64,000 nt of DNA from DATEDA01 sp963744255 (GCA_963744255.1 CAVUSZ010000056.1:68816-132815), one strand, 5' to 3'; positions 17,394-26,752 are shown, numbered from the stretch's first letter. Numbers and translations are program-made. The notes: a model not told the origin generated them from the sequence alone.

Positions 17394-18293
17394 GTGGCGG
17401 ACGAGGCCGCTACACGCGTACTCGCGATCCTCTTCGCCGACGTGAGCGGCAGCACGACGCTCTACGAGAAGCTCGGCGACCGCGCCGCACTCGCCGCGGT
17501 CGAATCGGTCCTCGAGGTCCTCAAGCGGGCGGTCGCCACGAGCCGTGGTCACGTGGTCAAGACCATCGGCGACGAGGTGATGGCGGCGTTCGAGACCGCC
17601 GATCTCGCCTTGCAGGCCGCCGTCGACATGCAGACCAGGACGTCCGACCTGCCCGCGATCGGCGAGGTGCAACTCGGCATCCGGATCGGCTTTCACGCCG
17701 GTCCCGTGCTCGAGGAGCGCGGCGACGTCTTCGGCGACGCGGTCAACACCGCCGCCCGCATGGCAGGACTCGCCAAGTCGGGCCAGATCATCACCAGTGG
17801 GCAAACCGTCGAAGCGCTCTCGCCGGCGCTCCGCGACGGCACCCGCGACCTCGACGCCCTCCCGATCAAGGGCAAGCTCGACGAGATCCGCGTCTTCGAA
17901 GTACTGTGGCAGGAGGGCGGTGACACGACGATGATGGCGCCGCGCGGGTCGGCGCTCGCGCCCGCGCCGACGACGCTTCGGCTCGAGTACGGTGGCCGGG
18001 TGCTGCGGATGGAGCCGGGCGGGAAGTCGGCGTTCGTCCTCGGGCGCGACCCCGGCAACGACGTCGTCATCGCCGACAGGATGGCTTCGCGCGTGCACGG
18101 GCGCATCGAGCGGCGCCGCGACCGCTTCTACTACGTCGACCTGAGCACCAACGGCACCTACGTCACGAACGAGGGTGACACCGAACTCGTCATCCGTCGC
18201 GACCAGATCATGCTGCGCAGCCGCGGTCAGATCAGCTTCGGCCATTCGGCGAGCAACACCGACGCGGAGGTCGTGGCGTTCTTTACCGAGTGA
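17394..18293 (+). CDS. Class III nucleotidyl cyclase with C-terminal FHA domain
   Basis: GTG start at 17394. Residues about 8-180 are a class III adenylate/guanylate cyclase domain: the metal Asp in ILFADVSGST, the second metal Asp in KTIGDEVMAAF, and the transition-state Asn/Arg in DAVNTAARM. Residues about 200-290 form an FHA phosphothreonine-binding domain (VLGRDPGNDVVIADRMASR, then VDLSTNGTYV). No membrane segment is seen. It is convergent with a Ser/Thr kinase gene 97 bp away. A phosphorylated partner could therefore tether or regulate the cyclase (inference). Confidence 0.88.
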   Translation: MADEAATRVLAILFADVSGSTTLYEKLGDRAALAAVESVLEVLKRAVATSRGHVVKTIGDEVMAAFETADLALQAAVDMQTRTSDLPAIGEVQLGIRIGFHAGPVLEERGDVFGDAVNTAARMAGLAKSGQIITSGQTVEALSPALRDGTRDLDALPIKGKLDEIRVFEVLWQEGGDTTMMAPRGSALAPAPTTLRLEYGGRVLRMEPGGKSAFVLGRDPGNDVVIADRMASRVHGRIERRRDRFYYVDLSTNGTYVTNEGDTELVIRRDQIMLRSRGQISFGHSASNTDAEVVAFFTE

Positions 18294-18304
18294 TCGCCCC
18301 GTCG

Positions 18305-18339
18305 CTCCGGCGAAAAGCCGGAGTCCAGAGGGCGCTGGA
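18305..18339. repeat. REP-like double hairpin between convergent genes
   Basis: CTCCGGC-GAAAA-GCCGGAG (18305-18323) is directly followed by TCCAG-AGGGCG-CTGGA (18324-18339). Paired short palindromes of this type occur as dispersed intergenic repeats in many proteobacteria. The position between two convergent stop codons also suits a bidirectional terminator. Only one copy was noticed in this window. Confidence 0.55.
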
Positions 18340-18389
18340 CTGGATCACGGCCCGGACGTCCTCCGGGGGATGACCGGCCTCACGCGCGG

Positions 18390-20762
18390 TCAGATCATCA
18401 GCTTCCTCAGCGTGTCCGGGTTCTTGACCACCGATTTGAGCCGCGCCGGCGGCGCGCCGTAGAGCTGCGCCGGCGGGTTCGCCTCCAGCCGCCCCGCGAT
18501 CGACGGATCGGCGCAAGCCTGGTCGAAGTTGACGGCGATCTCGGCGCCAGCACTCGCGCCCAGCTGGAAGCACTGCTGGCCGAGCTTCGCGTTGAGCGGC
18601 TTGAGGATGCCCACGGCGACGCCGTCCTGGGCCGCGCCCGATCCCGACAGCACCATGTCGTACACCCTGCCGTCCGGCCGCGGCGTCGCGACAAGCACCC
18701 CCGGCAGGCTCACCAGCTCACGCCCGAGCACCTGCTCGGTGATCGAGTCCGGCAGCCCCTGGAACGTGAGCCGCACGCTCTGCCCGGTCTGGTTGAAGTG
18801 CGAGAGGAAGAAGTCGCGCGTGAACTCGTCCGCGATCTTCGTCCCGATCGCGGCGAGCGCTTCCTCCTGGCTCGCCCAGCTGCCCGCCGCCTTGGGCAGC
18901 GTGCTGTTGAAGTAGATCTCCTCACCGGTTTCGCGGTCGACGGCCTTGACGGTCCACGACGAAAGCGTGAACTTGTTGATCGTCAGGCCCGACGCGGCGA
19001 GCTTCGCCGAGAGTTTCTTGATCCGTGCTTCGCCGATGACCGTGAAGTCCGGCGTCCTCGCCTTGTCCCCGGTCGCCGTGCCCTCCTCCGACCAGGTGCG
19101 GAAACCGAACGACTTGATGCGCTCCTTCAGCAGGTTCTCGGCGATCGGCGAGTTCTGCGCTTGCGCGTCGGGCTGATCCGCGTCGCGCACCGAGACCCGC
19201 ACCGCGACCTTCGGGTCGCCGTTCTGGCGGATGAAGTCGATGCGCTCGTCGCGCGACATCTGATTCAGGGATTTCTGCAGCGCGCGCACATTGATCACGG
19301 CCTTGGTCGTGAGCGACATCAGTCCGTCCTTGCCGAGCTGCGGTTCGCTCTCCTGCACGACGTTGGCGATGTAGCTCGCGCTCTTCGACAGCAGCTTATC
19401 GCGCAGCGCGTCGTAGTTCTTCGCGAGCGAGGCGCTGTCGAGATACAGGCCGAGCGCTTTTTCCACCGCCTGGCTCTTCGAGTCGGCGCGGAGGTCGGTC
19501 TGGAGCAGGGCCTTGTCGGCCTGATAGCGCGCGTTGGTCGGGTCTACGAGTCCGACGGCGGTGACGAGCACGGTGCCGGGCGCGGTCGGCGGCGTGGCCG
19601 TGACCGGCGCGGCCGGCGGTGGCGGCGCGGCCGCCTGCTGCACCGACGGTGCCTGCGGAGCCGCGGCAACGGGCGGCTCGCTCCCGGCGCCCGACGGCCG
19701 CAACAGCATCATCCAGGCCGCGATTGCGATGCCGACGGCCGCGATGCCGCCGACGATCGCGAGCGCGAGACCCTGCGAGCGCGCCGGCTTCTCGGGCGGC
19801 GGCGCTTCCGGCGCCGGCTGGCGCACGGTGCGGGTCGTCGGGCGGATCGGCTCGGACTTGACGTCGATAGGCTCTTGCACGGCGCGCTTTGTCATTGCCG
19901 CGGCGCCGACGACCGTCGCGTCGGTTGCCGCCGGCGCTGCGCGGCCCTCGGCGGCCGCCTTGATGGCGTCGGCGAACTCGCGCGCGCTCTGGAACCGCTC
20001 ATCGGGCCGCTTCTCGAGCGCGCGCTTGACGACACCGTCGAACGGCCGCGGCGCCTGGACGTTCAGCGTCGAGGGCGGCAGCGGGTCCTCCTGGAGCACC
20101 TTGTGCATGATCGTCGTCGTCGAGCCGGAGAACGGCTTCTCGCCGGTGAGCAGCTCGTACAGGATGACGCCGGCGGAGAAGAGATCGGAGCGGCCGTCGG
20201 CGATCTGCCCCATGAACTGCTCGGGCGACATGTAGCTCGGCGTACCGAGGATCATCCCGGTCTGCGTCAGGTTCGACGACTCGACCCGCGCGATGCCGAA
20301 ATCGGCCACCTTGACCGTGCCGTCCTCGAGGATCATCACGTTCGCTGGCTTGATGTCGCGATGCACGACGCCGTGACGATGTGAATAGTCGAGCGCGGCG
20401 AGAAGCTCGATCATGATGCGCGCGAGCTGCGGCGTCGTGAACCGCGTGCGCTGCTCGAGATACTCCTTCAGGGAGCGGCCCTTGACGAACTCCATGGCGA
20501 TGAAGGTGGTGCCGGCGTCCTCGCCGAGCTCGTACACCGCGACGATGTGCGGATGGGTGAGACGGCCGGCAGCCTGCGCTTCGCGGCGGAAGCGCGCGAG
20601 GATCTCGGGCGCGTCCTCGCCGCCGAGCTGGTCGGCGCGGATCGTCTTGAGGGCGACGATGCGCTCGATCGCGGGGTCGAAGCCCTCGTAGACGATACCC
20701 ATCGCGCCCTTGCCGAGCTCGCGGCGGATCGCGTACTTGCCGAGTTTGCTTGGTGAGGTCAT
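18390..20762 (-). CDS. Transmembrane Ser/Thr protein kinase with periplasmic domain
   Basis: 790 residues. Residues 8-270 are a complete Hanks kinase: GKGAMGIVYEG, VALKTI, HRDIKPANV, VADFGIAR, GTPSYMSPEQF. A Pro-rich linker follows, then one membrane helix (LALAIVGGIAAVGIAIAAWM, about 332-351) and an Ala-Pro-rich spacer. The large C-terminal periplasmic part (about 390-790) resembles the secondary structure of LPP20/FlgT-like envelope proteins, but I cannot name its family. It would phosphorylate cytoplasmic targets in response to an envelope cue. The FHA-cyclase encoded convergently is a candidate target. The CsgG-like gene upstream shares its direction. Confidence 0.9.
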   Translation of the reverse strand: MTSPSKLGKYAIRRELGKGAMGIVYEGFDPAIERIVALKTIRADQLGGEDAPEILARFRREAQAAGRLTHPHIVAVYELGEDAGTTFIAMEFVKGRSLKEYLEQRTRFTTPQLARIMIELLAALDYSHRHGVVHRDIKPANVMILEDGTVKVADFGIARVESSNLTQTGMILGTPSYMSPEQFMGQIADGRSDLFSAGVILYELLTGEKPFSGSTTTIMHKVLQEDPLPPSTLNVQAPRPFDGVVKRALEKRPDERFQSAREFADAIKAAAEGRAAPAATDATVVGAAAMTKRAVQEPIDVKSEPIRPTTRTVRQPAPEAPPPEKPARSQGLALAIVGGIAAVGIAIAAWMMLLRPSGAGSEPPVAAAPQAPSVQQAAAPPPPAAPVTATPPTAPGTVLVTAVGLVDPTNARYQADKALLQTDLRADSKSQAVEKALGLYLDSASLAKNYDALRDKLLSKSASYIANVVQESEPQLGKDGLMSLTTKAVINVRALQKSLNQMSRDERIDFIRQNGDPKVAVRVSVRDADQPDAQAQNSPIAENLLKERIKSFGFRTWSEEGTATGDKARTPDFTVIGEARIKKLSAKLAASGLTINKFTLSSWTVKAVDRETGEEIYFNSTLPKAAGSWASQEEALAAIGTKIADEFTRDFFLSHFNQTGQSVRLTFQGLPDSITEQVLGRELVSLPGVLVATPRPDGRVYDMVLSGSGAAQDGVAVGILKPLNAKLGQQCFQLGASAGAEIAVNFDQACADPSIAGRLEANPPAQLYGAPPARLKSVVKNPDTLRKLMI

Positions 20763-20788
20763 CGCTTGCTCCTCGGGCGGCCGCCCCG

Positions 20789-20823
20789 CCAGAAAACGCG
20801 AACGCCGGCGTTCGAGCCGGCGT
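20789..20823 (-). terminator. Hairpin with T-run between the CsgG-like and kinase genes
   Basis: Read on the minus strand, ACGCCGGC (20823-20816) and GCCGGCGT (20809-20802) form an 8-bp stem with a 6-nt loop, followed shortly by GCGTTTTC. It lies 27 bp after the stop of the CsgG-like gene and 40 bp before the kinase start. It probably reduces, rather than abolishes, read-through into the kinase gene. Confidence 0.5.
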
Positions 20824-20849
20824 CGCGCTGGGACCGCGCCTCTGGCGTC

Positions 20850-21686
20850 CTACTTGTACTTGTTGTCGATCTCCCAGACCGTCTTCTGGATCAGGCGCTG
20901 GACCATGGTGTCGAGGGTGACCCCGCCTTGCTGCGACTGGGACACTCCGAGCACGGAGGTGTTGGTTGCACCGACCTCCATCTTCTCCTCGGTATAGCCT
21001 TGCGCGACCTGCTCGGTCGTCTCCGCGTTCATGATCTTGTAGCGCATGCCGATGACCCATACTCCGGTCGATTCGCCGGTCTGCACCGAACCGACCGCGG
21101 TCCCCCCGATCGCTCCGGCCTGGGCGCCGCCGCGCGAGCCCGCGAACGCGCCGAGGATGCCGGCGATCTGCCCGAGCGGCCGGCCGTCGAAGCCCTGCTG
21201 CGCGGCGGCGACCTGCTCGGTCTTCAGGATGTCGAACTTGACCACGTACTTCGTCGTTCGCAGCTTGCCCATGCCGAGGTAGCCGCGTGCCTTGTTCGGA
21301 TCGCCGAGATTGTAGGCGAGCTGGAACTCGTTCAGCAGCGGGCCGAGATTCGTCCGTTCGAGCACCTGGAAGTTCGCCTTCGAGAGCTCGATCTCGGCGA
21401 AGTCGGCGATATTGTTCGACGAAAACTTCTGCACGAACGTCGCGTTGTTGCTCTTGATCTCGCCCGGGATCACGACCAGCGCCGGGCCCTGCTTGGATGC
21501 GTTCGTATACTCGATCGGCCGGTAGATGGTGCGATCGGCCGCCTCGTTCGCCTTCTGCGAGGTGCTGGAGCCGACGTTCGGCGAGGCGCTCGATTCGGAC
21601 CCCCAGGTCGGCTGCGCCTGCGCGCTGCTGGCGGCTGCGAGGCCGCCCAGGATTAGAGCCGTAAGACCGACGCGCAAGTGTTTCAT
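20850..21686 (-). CDS. Exported CsgG/HfaB-family protein
   Basis: 278 residues with a signal peptide (MKHLRVGLTALILGGLAAASS) and no lipobox. Middle motifs such as DFAEIELSKANFQVLERTNLGPLLNEF and YVVKFDILKTEQV match the CsgG fold. In CsgG this fold forms an outer-membrane secretion pore for curli; in other family members it is a periplasmic or outer-membrane structural unit. A Gly-Ala segment (ILGAFAGSRGGAQAGAIGG) may be the membrane-active part. The start at 21686 has the ribosome site GGAGGTACC. No curlin genes are nearby, so curli export is not supported. Confidence 0.75.
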   Translation of the reverse strand: MKHLRVGLTALILGGLAAASSAQAQPTWGSESSASPNVGSSTSQKANEAADRTIYRPIEYTNASKQGPALVVIPGEIKSNNATFVQKFSSNNIADFAEIELSKANFQVLERTNLGPLLNEFQLAYNLGDPNKARGYLGMGKLRTTKYVVKFDILKTEQVAAAQQGFDGRPLGQIAGILGAFAGSRGGAQAGAIGGTAVGSVQTGESTGVWVIGMRYKIMNAETTEQVAQGYTEEKMEVGATNTSVLGVSQSQQGGVTLDTMVQRLIQKTVWEIDNKYK

Positions 21687-21757
21687 GGCTGGTACCTCCG
21701 CAAAATGCTCGTTGTTCACGCGTTCCGCCGCGCCCGCGTCTGCCATCCGGGGTGCGC

Positions 21758-22456
21758 TCACTTCTTCGCCTTCGCCGCCGCCGCGACGTCCGCGTTCCGG
21801 CAGTAATCGCTGTAGAGCTTCGAGACGACTTCGTCCGCCTGCTCGTTGAGCAGCGTGAGCGCCATCGCGCGGACGTCCGGCCCGGCGTACGAGGCCGCCG
21901 CCGCCGCCGCGTCCGCGACGGTCTTGCCGTTCGAGCCCGCGAGAGTGAAGCCCATGCCGACCGACACCTGGTTCAGGCGCATGATCGGGTTGACGCTCGC
22001 CTGCGAGGTGATCAGTCCGCGCAGGATGAACGACGCGCCGAGCCGGCGCGACGCCGAGAGCGCCGCATCCGGGTCGTTCTTGAAATAGGCGTCGATCTCC
22101 GCCTGCGCGATCTGTTTGCGGATCTCCTCGGGCGTGAAGGTCTGCAGCCCGAGACCGCGCAGCCGCGCGTTGATCGCCTGGAAGTGCGGGCCGTAGTTCT
22201 GCTGCTGGGCGAGCACGTAGCCGTTCGACTGCTGCTCGCCGATGATCAGCATGATCTTCTTGTCCTTGATTGCCTGGCGGCAGGGGGTGGAGAGATTCGT
22301 CGCGATGCGCTGCTGGCGCGCCGCCTCATCGGCCGCCTGCTGCTGCGCGCCGGGATCCTGCGAGAACTTGAATCCTTGTGCAGTCGCGCCGAGGGGCGCG
22401 AGCACGGCGATCAGGAGCGCGGTGCGCGCGCAATGCGTGGCCGAACGCCGGAACAT
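21758..22456 (-). CDS. Secreted protein of unknown function (CsgG/kinase neighbour)
   Basis: 232 residues with a signal peptide ending near GATAQG. A Gln-rich start is followed by a compact region (DKKIMLIIGEQQSNGYV, INARLRGLGLQTFTPEEIRKQ, ASFILRGLITSQASV). The alternation of a short strand, a helix and a strand with a late ALTLLNEQADEVV helix resembles the nucleotide-free TolB-N/CsgG-like folds of envelope proteins. I do not recognise an exact family. It lies 71 bp upstream of the CsgG-like gene on the same strand, so they probably form one transcription unit. Confidence 0.7.
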   Translation of the reverse strand: MFRRSATHCARTALLIAVLAPLGATAQGFKFSQDPGAQQQAADEAARQQRIATNLSTPCRQAIKDKKIMLIIGEQQSNGYVLAQQQNYGPHFQAINARLRGLGLQTFTPEEIRKQIAQAEIDAYFKNDPDAALSASRRLGASFILRGLITSQASVNPIMRLNQVSVGMGFTLAGSNGKTVADAAAAAASYAGPDVRAMALTLLNEQADEVVSKLYSDYCRNADVAAAAKAKK

Positions 22457-22576
22457 GATGAAGACGAAATCCTCCCCCGCCAGTCGACACGTTATTACAT
22501 CGCGTCTTGCGTTGCCATAGCCATCTTTTCCTAGCCCGGAGGGATAGGGTCATGCCGTCGAAACCTCGGCAGCTGA

Positions 22577-23137
22577 TCAGGGCCGGTAGATCATCGCCGG
22601 CGGCACGCCGCCGGGTGGCTGGACATAGGCGCCCTGCGGTGTCGGCACGACGTAGCCCGTCCCACCGGGTCCGACGATGACCGCGCCGCCGCGTCCGGTC
22701 GGTGCGATCACGGTCGTCGGCTGGTCGGGGCCGATGATCGTCGTCCCGCCCATCGGATTCGGGCGGATCAGGGTCGGGCTGTAACCCGGTGTGACAATCG
22801 CCGTGCCTCCCGCGTTGTTCGGAATGATGTACGTCGGCGGGTTACCCGGCGTCACGACACCAGTGCCCCAGCTATTCTGCGGGGTGATCACGTAGCCGGG
22901 TGCCTGCACCGGGCCAACGATGACGCCGGCCCCGGTGCCGGCAGGTCCGCCGACGACCGCGCCGCCGCCACCGCCGAGGGGAACGCCGACCAGCGCACCG
23001 CCACCGCCGCCGAGCGGTGCGCCGACGAGCGGCACACCCGGGGGAAGCGCGGGCGCCATGGGATCGGGACGCACCGGATAGCCTTGCGCCCACACGATTG
23101 CCGGAAACAAGGCAACGAACAAGAGCATGGTGCGCAT
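22577..23137 (-). CDS. Secreted Gly/Pro-rich repetitive protein
   Basis: 186 residues. Signal peptide MRTMLLFVALFPAIVWAQ, then low-complexity sequence built from imperfect repeats. Two PLGGGGGA(L/V)VG units are followed by units of the form PG-x-(V/T)-(I/V)-x-P-(N/Q) (for example VTPGNPPTYIIPNNAGGTAI and VTPGYSPTLIRPNPMGGTTI). This could be a beta-solenoid or an extended surface protein; no known domain is seen. It starts at 23137 with ribosome site AGGAGGCTGCG. It lies in the same direction as the preceding envelope genes, but with 120 bp between. Confidence 0.6.
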   Translation of the reverse strand: MRTMLLFVALFPAIVWAQGYPVRPDPMAPALPPGVPLVGAPLGGGGGALVGVPLGGGGGAVVGGPAGTGAGVIVGPVQAPGYVITPQNSWGTGVVTPGNPPTYIIPNNAGGTAIVTPGYSPTLIRPNPMGGTTIIGPDQPTTVIAPTGRGGAVIVGPGGTGYVVPTPQGAYVQPPGGVPPAMIYRP

Positions 23138-23245
23138 CGCAGCCTCCTCTTTGATGAATGCCAGAGTACGCCTCGCTCCCCGGCGCGGCAAGCGCGACGC
23201 TCGAGCGCGCCGGAACGGCGGCACGTGGTGTGCAGTCGCGGCCGG

Positions 23246-25936
23246 CTACCGCCAGCCGCCCCGCTCGACCCACGCGGCGATTGCTGGGCCGAGCTGCGGC
23301 CGCGCGATGAGGTGTCCCTGCGCCTCGTCGCAGCCGAGCCGCGCAATCATCGCGAGTGCAGCGGCGGTCTCGATCCCTTCGGCGACCACCTTCAGCCCGA
23401 GGTCGTGGGCGAGGTTGATCGTCGACCGGACGATCGAGGTGTCGCGGACGTTGGTCATCATCCCGTCGACGAACGAACGATCGATCTTGAGCGCCTCGAG
23501 TGGCAGCTGCTTGAGATAGGAGAGCGACGAGAATCCGATGCCGAAGTCGTCGACGCTGAACCCGATGCCGAGAGCGTGCAGTCGCTCGATCGTCTCGAGC
23601 GCACGCTGCGGATCGGTGACCATCGCGCTCTCGGTGATCTCGAACCCGATTGCCTCGCCCGGCACGTCGTTGCGCTCGAGGATCCGGCGCGTCTCGTCGA
23701 CGAAACCCTGGTCGATCAACACCCGCGTCGAGAGGTTGACGGCGATCCTCAGGTCGAGGCCGCTGCCGTGCCACGCGCGCCACTGGCCGGCCGCGTCGTC
23801 GAGCACCTTGAGGGTCAGGCTGCGGATGTGGTCGCCCATCTCCGCCAGCGGGATGAACTCGTCGGGCGCGATCTCGCCGTATTGCGGGTGCCGCCAGCGC
23901 GCCAGCGCCTCGACCCCGGCCACCGTCCGGTCGACGAGCCGCGCGATCGGCTGGTACTCGACGAACACCTCGCCGTTGCGCACCGCCTCGCCGAGCGCGT
24001 TGGCGAGCGCAAAACGACGCGGCGAGTAGCGGTCGAGCGCGGCGTCATACACCGACGCGCGCAGGCCCTTGCGCTTTGCCTCGTACATCGCGATGTCGGC
24101 GCAGCGCATCAGCGTCGAGGCGTCGAGACCGTGCGTCGGCGCGATGGCCACGCCGACCGAGGCGTCGATTCCCAGCTTCAGGAGCCCCACTTCGAACGGC
24201 GCGCGCAGGCTCGCCATCACCTCGTTCGCGATCGCCGCCGCCGCGTTCGGATCGCGGCAGCCGCGCAGGATCACCGCGAACTCATCGCCGCCGAGGCGCG
24301 CGAGCTCTCCGCCGCGTGCTTCGAGAAGCGGCTGGAGGCGAGGCCCGATTAGCTTGAGCAGCTGATCGCCGGCGAAGTGGCCGAGCGAATCGTTGATCTC
24401 CTTGAAGTGGTCGAGGTCCATCATCATCAGCGCGAGGCCCTCGCCCGTCGCGCGCGCCGCCTCGAGTGTCGCGCCGAGCCGCTCGGCGAGCCACTTACGG
24501 TTCGGGAGTCCGGTGAGCGGGTCGTGGCGGGCCTGGTACTCGAGCGCCTGGACCGCTTCCTTGCGCCCGGTGATGTTCCGCCAGATGCTCCACAGCGCGA
24601 CAAGCTGGCCGTCGGTGGTGACGGCGATCATCGAGCCGAGTAGCCACAGCTCGGCGCCGTCGACGCCTATGAGGTCGATCTCGTACTCGCTGAAGCGGTA
24701 TCCGGCACGGATCCACTCGGTGAGAATCCTTTCCGCCGTGTCCCGCCGCACGAGCGACTCGAGCGACCGGCCGACGAGCTGCTGGGGCGACGATGCGCCG
24801 AAGAGCTTGGCGAGCGAAGCGTTCGCCTCCGCGACGATGCCGTGCCGGCCGATGTGCGCGACCTGCTCCTCGACCGGCGCATCGAGCGCGATCGGCGGGG
24901 AGACCTCCACGCGCAGGATCCCCTCGGTCGAGAGGCTGACGAAGGTGCGGTAGCGCTCCTCGCTGACCGACAGCCGGTCGGTGAGCCGCGCGCGCTCGCT
25001 GGCGTCGAGCGCCATCGCGACGACGTCGGCGATCGACGCGGCGAAGCTCTTCTCGTCGAGCAACCACTGGCGTGCCGGCCCCACGTACTCGTGGCACACG
25101 ACGCCCACCAGGCGCCCGTCGTGACGGATCGGCGCTTCGAGCATCGCGCCGATGCCGAGCGGGGCGAGATAGTCGGCGGCAAGCTCGACGGTCCGCGGGT
25201 CGCGGAGCGCGTCCGAGGCCGCGACGGCGCGACCCGTCTCGAGCGCGCGGAAGTAGGCGGGGTAGGCGGCCGCCTCGAGCGAAGTACCCGCCATGTGTTG
25301 GCGCAGGCTCCGCCGGTACAGGTTGTGACACCGGATGCTCGTGTGCGTCTCGTCGAACAGCCACACGCTCGTGCGCTCGATCTCGAGCGTACGTCCGGCG
25401 ACCTCGGTGATGCGGCGGAACGCCTCGTCGACGGGAAGCCCGGTGATGCGGTCGTCGGCGAGGAGTTGGAGGAGGCCGGCCTGCTGCCGGCGCATGCGCC
25501 GCTCGGTGACTACCGTCGCCGGGACCTCCTGCATGGTGCCCACGAGGCGGACCGCCTGGCCGGCCGCGTCGCGCAGCACCCGGCCCTTGGCGTTGAACCA
25601 GCGCGCGACCCCGCTCACGTCGACGATGCGGAACTCCAGGTCGGTCTCGTTGCCGTTCGCGGCGACGGCGCCGAGCGTTCCCTCGACGCGCACGCGATCG
25701 GCGGGGAGCAGGCGGTGGAGAAACGTCTGGCTCGTGCCGTCGAAGCCGTCGGCCGGATAACCGAGCAGCGTCTCGAGGTGGGGGGAGAGCGCCATGTCGC
25801 CGGAAGCGAGATCCCACTCCCACAAACCAATGCCGCCTGCGACGAGCGCCGTATGGATGAACGCCTCGGGCGTGCCGTCAAGGACGTCGGGCGAGAGGGT
25901 GGGGCCGGAGTTGCGCGTCATGGTGGCTTCTGGCAT
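23246..25936 (-). CDS. PAS-GAF-PAS-GGDEF-EAL cyclic-di-GMP protein
   Basis: 896 residues, no membrane segment. In order: PAS (about 28-145, LWEWDLASGDMALSPHLETL), GAF (about 165-310), a second PAS (about 335-455, with a PAC-type end VALWSIWRNITGRKEA), GGDEF (about 465-630; active-site GGDEF intact in LARLGGDEFAV) and EAL (about 640-890; AGVEALARW, then DDFGIGFSSLSYL). Both catalytic signatures are present, so it could make or degrade cyclic-di-GMP under control of the sensory domains. The net direction cannot be told from sequence. An internal ATG at 25921 is an alternative start. Confidence 0.92.
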   Translation of the reverse strand: MPEATMTRNSGPTLSPDVLDGTPEAFIHTALVAGGIGLWEWDLASGDMALSPHLETLLGYPADGFDGTSQTFLHRLLPADRVRVEGTLGAVAANGNETDLEFRIVDVSGVARWFNAKGRVLRDAAGQAVRLVGTMQEVPATVVTERRMRRQQAGLLQLLADDRITGLPVDEAFRRITEVAGRTLEIERTSVWLFDETHTSIRCHNLYRRSLRQHMAGTSLEAAAYPAYFRALETGRAVAASDALRDPRTVELAADYLAPLGIGAMLEAPIRHDGRLVGVVCHEYVGPARQWLLDEKSFAASIADVVAMALDASERARLTDRLSVSEERYRTFVSLSTEGILRVEVSPPIALDAPVEEQVAHIGRHGIVAEANASLAKLFGASSPQQLVGRSLESLVRRDTAERILTEWIRAGYRFSEYEIDLIGVDGAELWLLGSMIAVTTDGQLVALWSIWRNITGRKEAVQALEYQARHDPLTGLPNRKWLAERLGATLEAARATGEGLALMMMDLDHFKEINDSLGHFAGDQLLKLIGPRLQPLLEARGGELARLGGDEFAVILRGCRDPNAAAAIANEVMASLRAPFEVGLLKLGIDASVGVAIAPTHGLDASTLMRCADIAMYEAKRKGLRASVYDAALDRYSPRRFALANALGEAVRNGEVFVEYQPIARLVDRTVAGVEALARWRHPQYGEIAPDEFIPLAEMGDHIRSLTLKVLDDAAGQWRAWHGSGLDLRIAVNLSTRVLIDQGFVDETRRILERNDVPGEAIGFEITESAMVTDPQRALETIERLHALGIGFSVDDFGIGFSSLSYLKQLPLEALKIDRSFVDGMMTNVRDTSIVRSTINLAHDLGLKVVAEGIETAAALAMIARLGCDEAQGHLIARPQLGPAIAAWVERGGWR

Positions 25937-26109
25937 CGGCGCGAGGTCGTTGCCGATTCTGGGGCGCGCGTGCTGGAACGGGCACTAGACCGTTCGGCCT
26001 ATGAAAAAAGTCGCTTCGGCGCCCTCGGACGGTGCGCAGCAAGAGCGTGAGAAAAGCAGCGCGGAACGCGCCGCGCTGGCCTTTTGCGATTCCCGATTCC
26101 TGGCAGCTA

Positions 26110-26622
26110 CTAGCGGACGCGCTGCACGCGCCGCGGCTTCGGGGGCTCGCGTGACGGTAGCGGCAGCGCCGTCTGGTACTTCACCTGCTTGAGCGCGAAG
26201 CTCGACTTGATGTTGCCGACGCCGGGCACCCGCGACAGGAAGTCGAGGATGAAGCGCTCGAACGCCGGGACGTCCGGCACCAGGACGCGCAGGAGGTAGT
26301 CGGCGTCGCCGGTCATAAGGTAGCACTCCATCACTTCGGGCCGCGTGCGGATCGCCTTCTCGAAGGTCTCCAGCGCCGGCTCGATCTGCTTCTCGAGCGT
26401 CACCTGCACCAGCACGCTCACGGTGAGGCCGAGCTTCACCGGGTCGAGCAGCGTCACGTAGCGCCGGATCAGCCCGCTCTCCTCGAGCCGCCTTACCCGC
26501 GCGAGACACGGCGATGGCGAGAGGTTCACCGCCCGCGCCAGCTCGACGTTCGTGAGCCGCGCGTCGTCCTGCAGCCGGTCGAGGATGTTGCGGTCGATTG
26601 CATCGGGTATTTCGTGCGGCAT
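26110..26622 (-). CDS. Lrp/AsnC family transcriptional regulator
   Basis: 170 residues. An N-terminal winged HTH (DRNILDRLQDDARLTNVELA, then LSPSPCLARVRRLEESGLI) is joined to the RAM effector domain (PEVMECYLMTGDADYLLRV, VPGVGNIKSSFALKQVKYQT). It is typical Lrp length plus a short basic tail. It is divergent from the 2-oxoacid dehydrogenase gene, 130 bp apart, and most likely regulates it. The arrangement recalls the Pseudomonas putida mdeR regulator and mdeB. Confidence 0.92.
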   Translation of the reverse strand: MPHEIPDAIDRNILDRLQDDARLTNVELARAVNLSPSPCLARVRRLEESGLIRRYVTLLDPVKLGLTVSVLVQVTLEKQIEPALETFEKAIRTRPEVMECYLMTGDADYLLRVLVPDVPAFERFILDFLSRVPGVGNIKSSFALKQVKYQTALPLPSREPPKPRRVQRVR

Positions 26623-26752
26623 GATCGATCACCGTAGGCCGGTTCGCGGCAGATTATGCTGCGGCGATCGAGGGATTGCAGGAGATTCGCAAGCACATGC
26701 TCCGCATCCCGGGCTAACATCATCGACTTGATTCAAACGAAGCGACCCCGCC

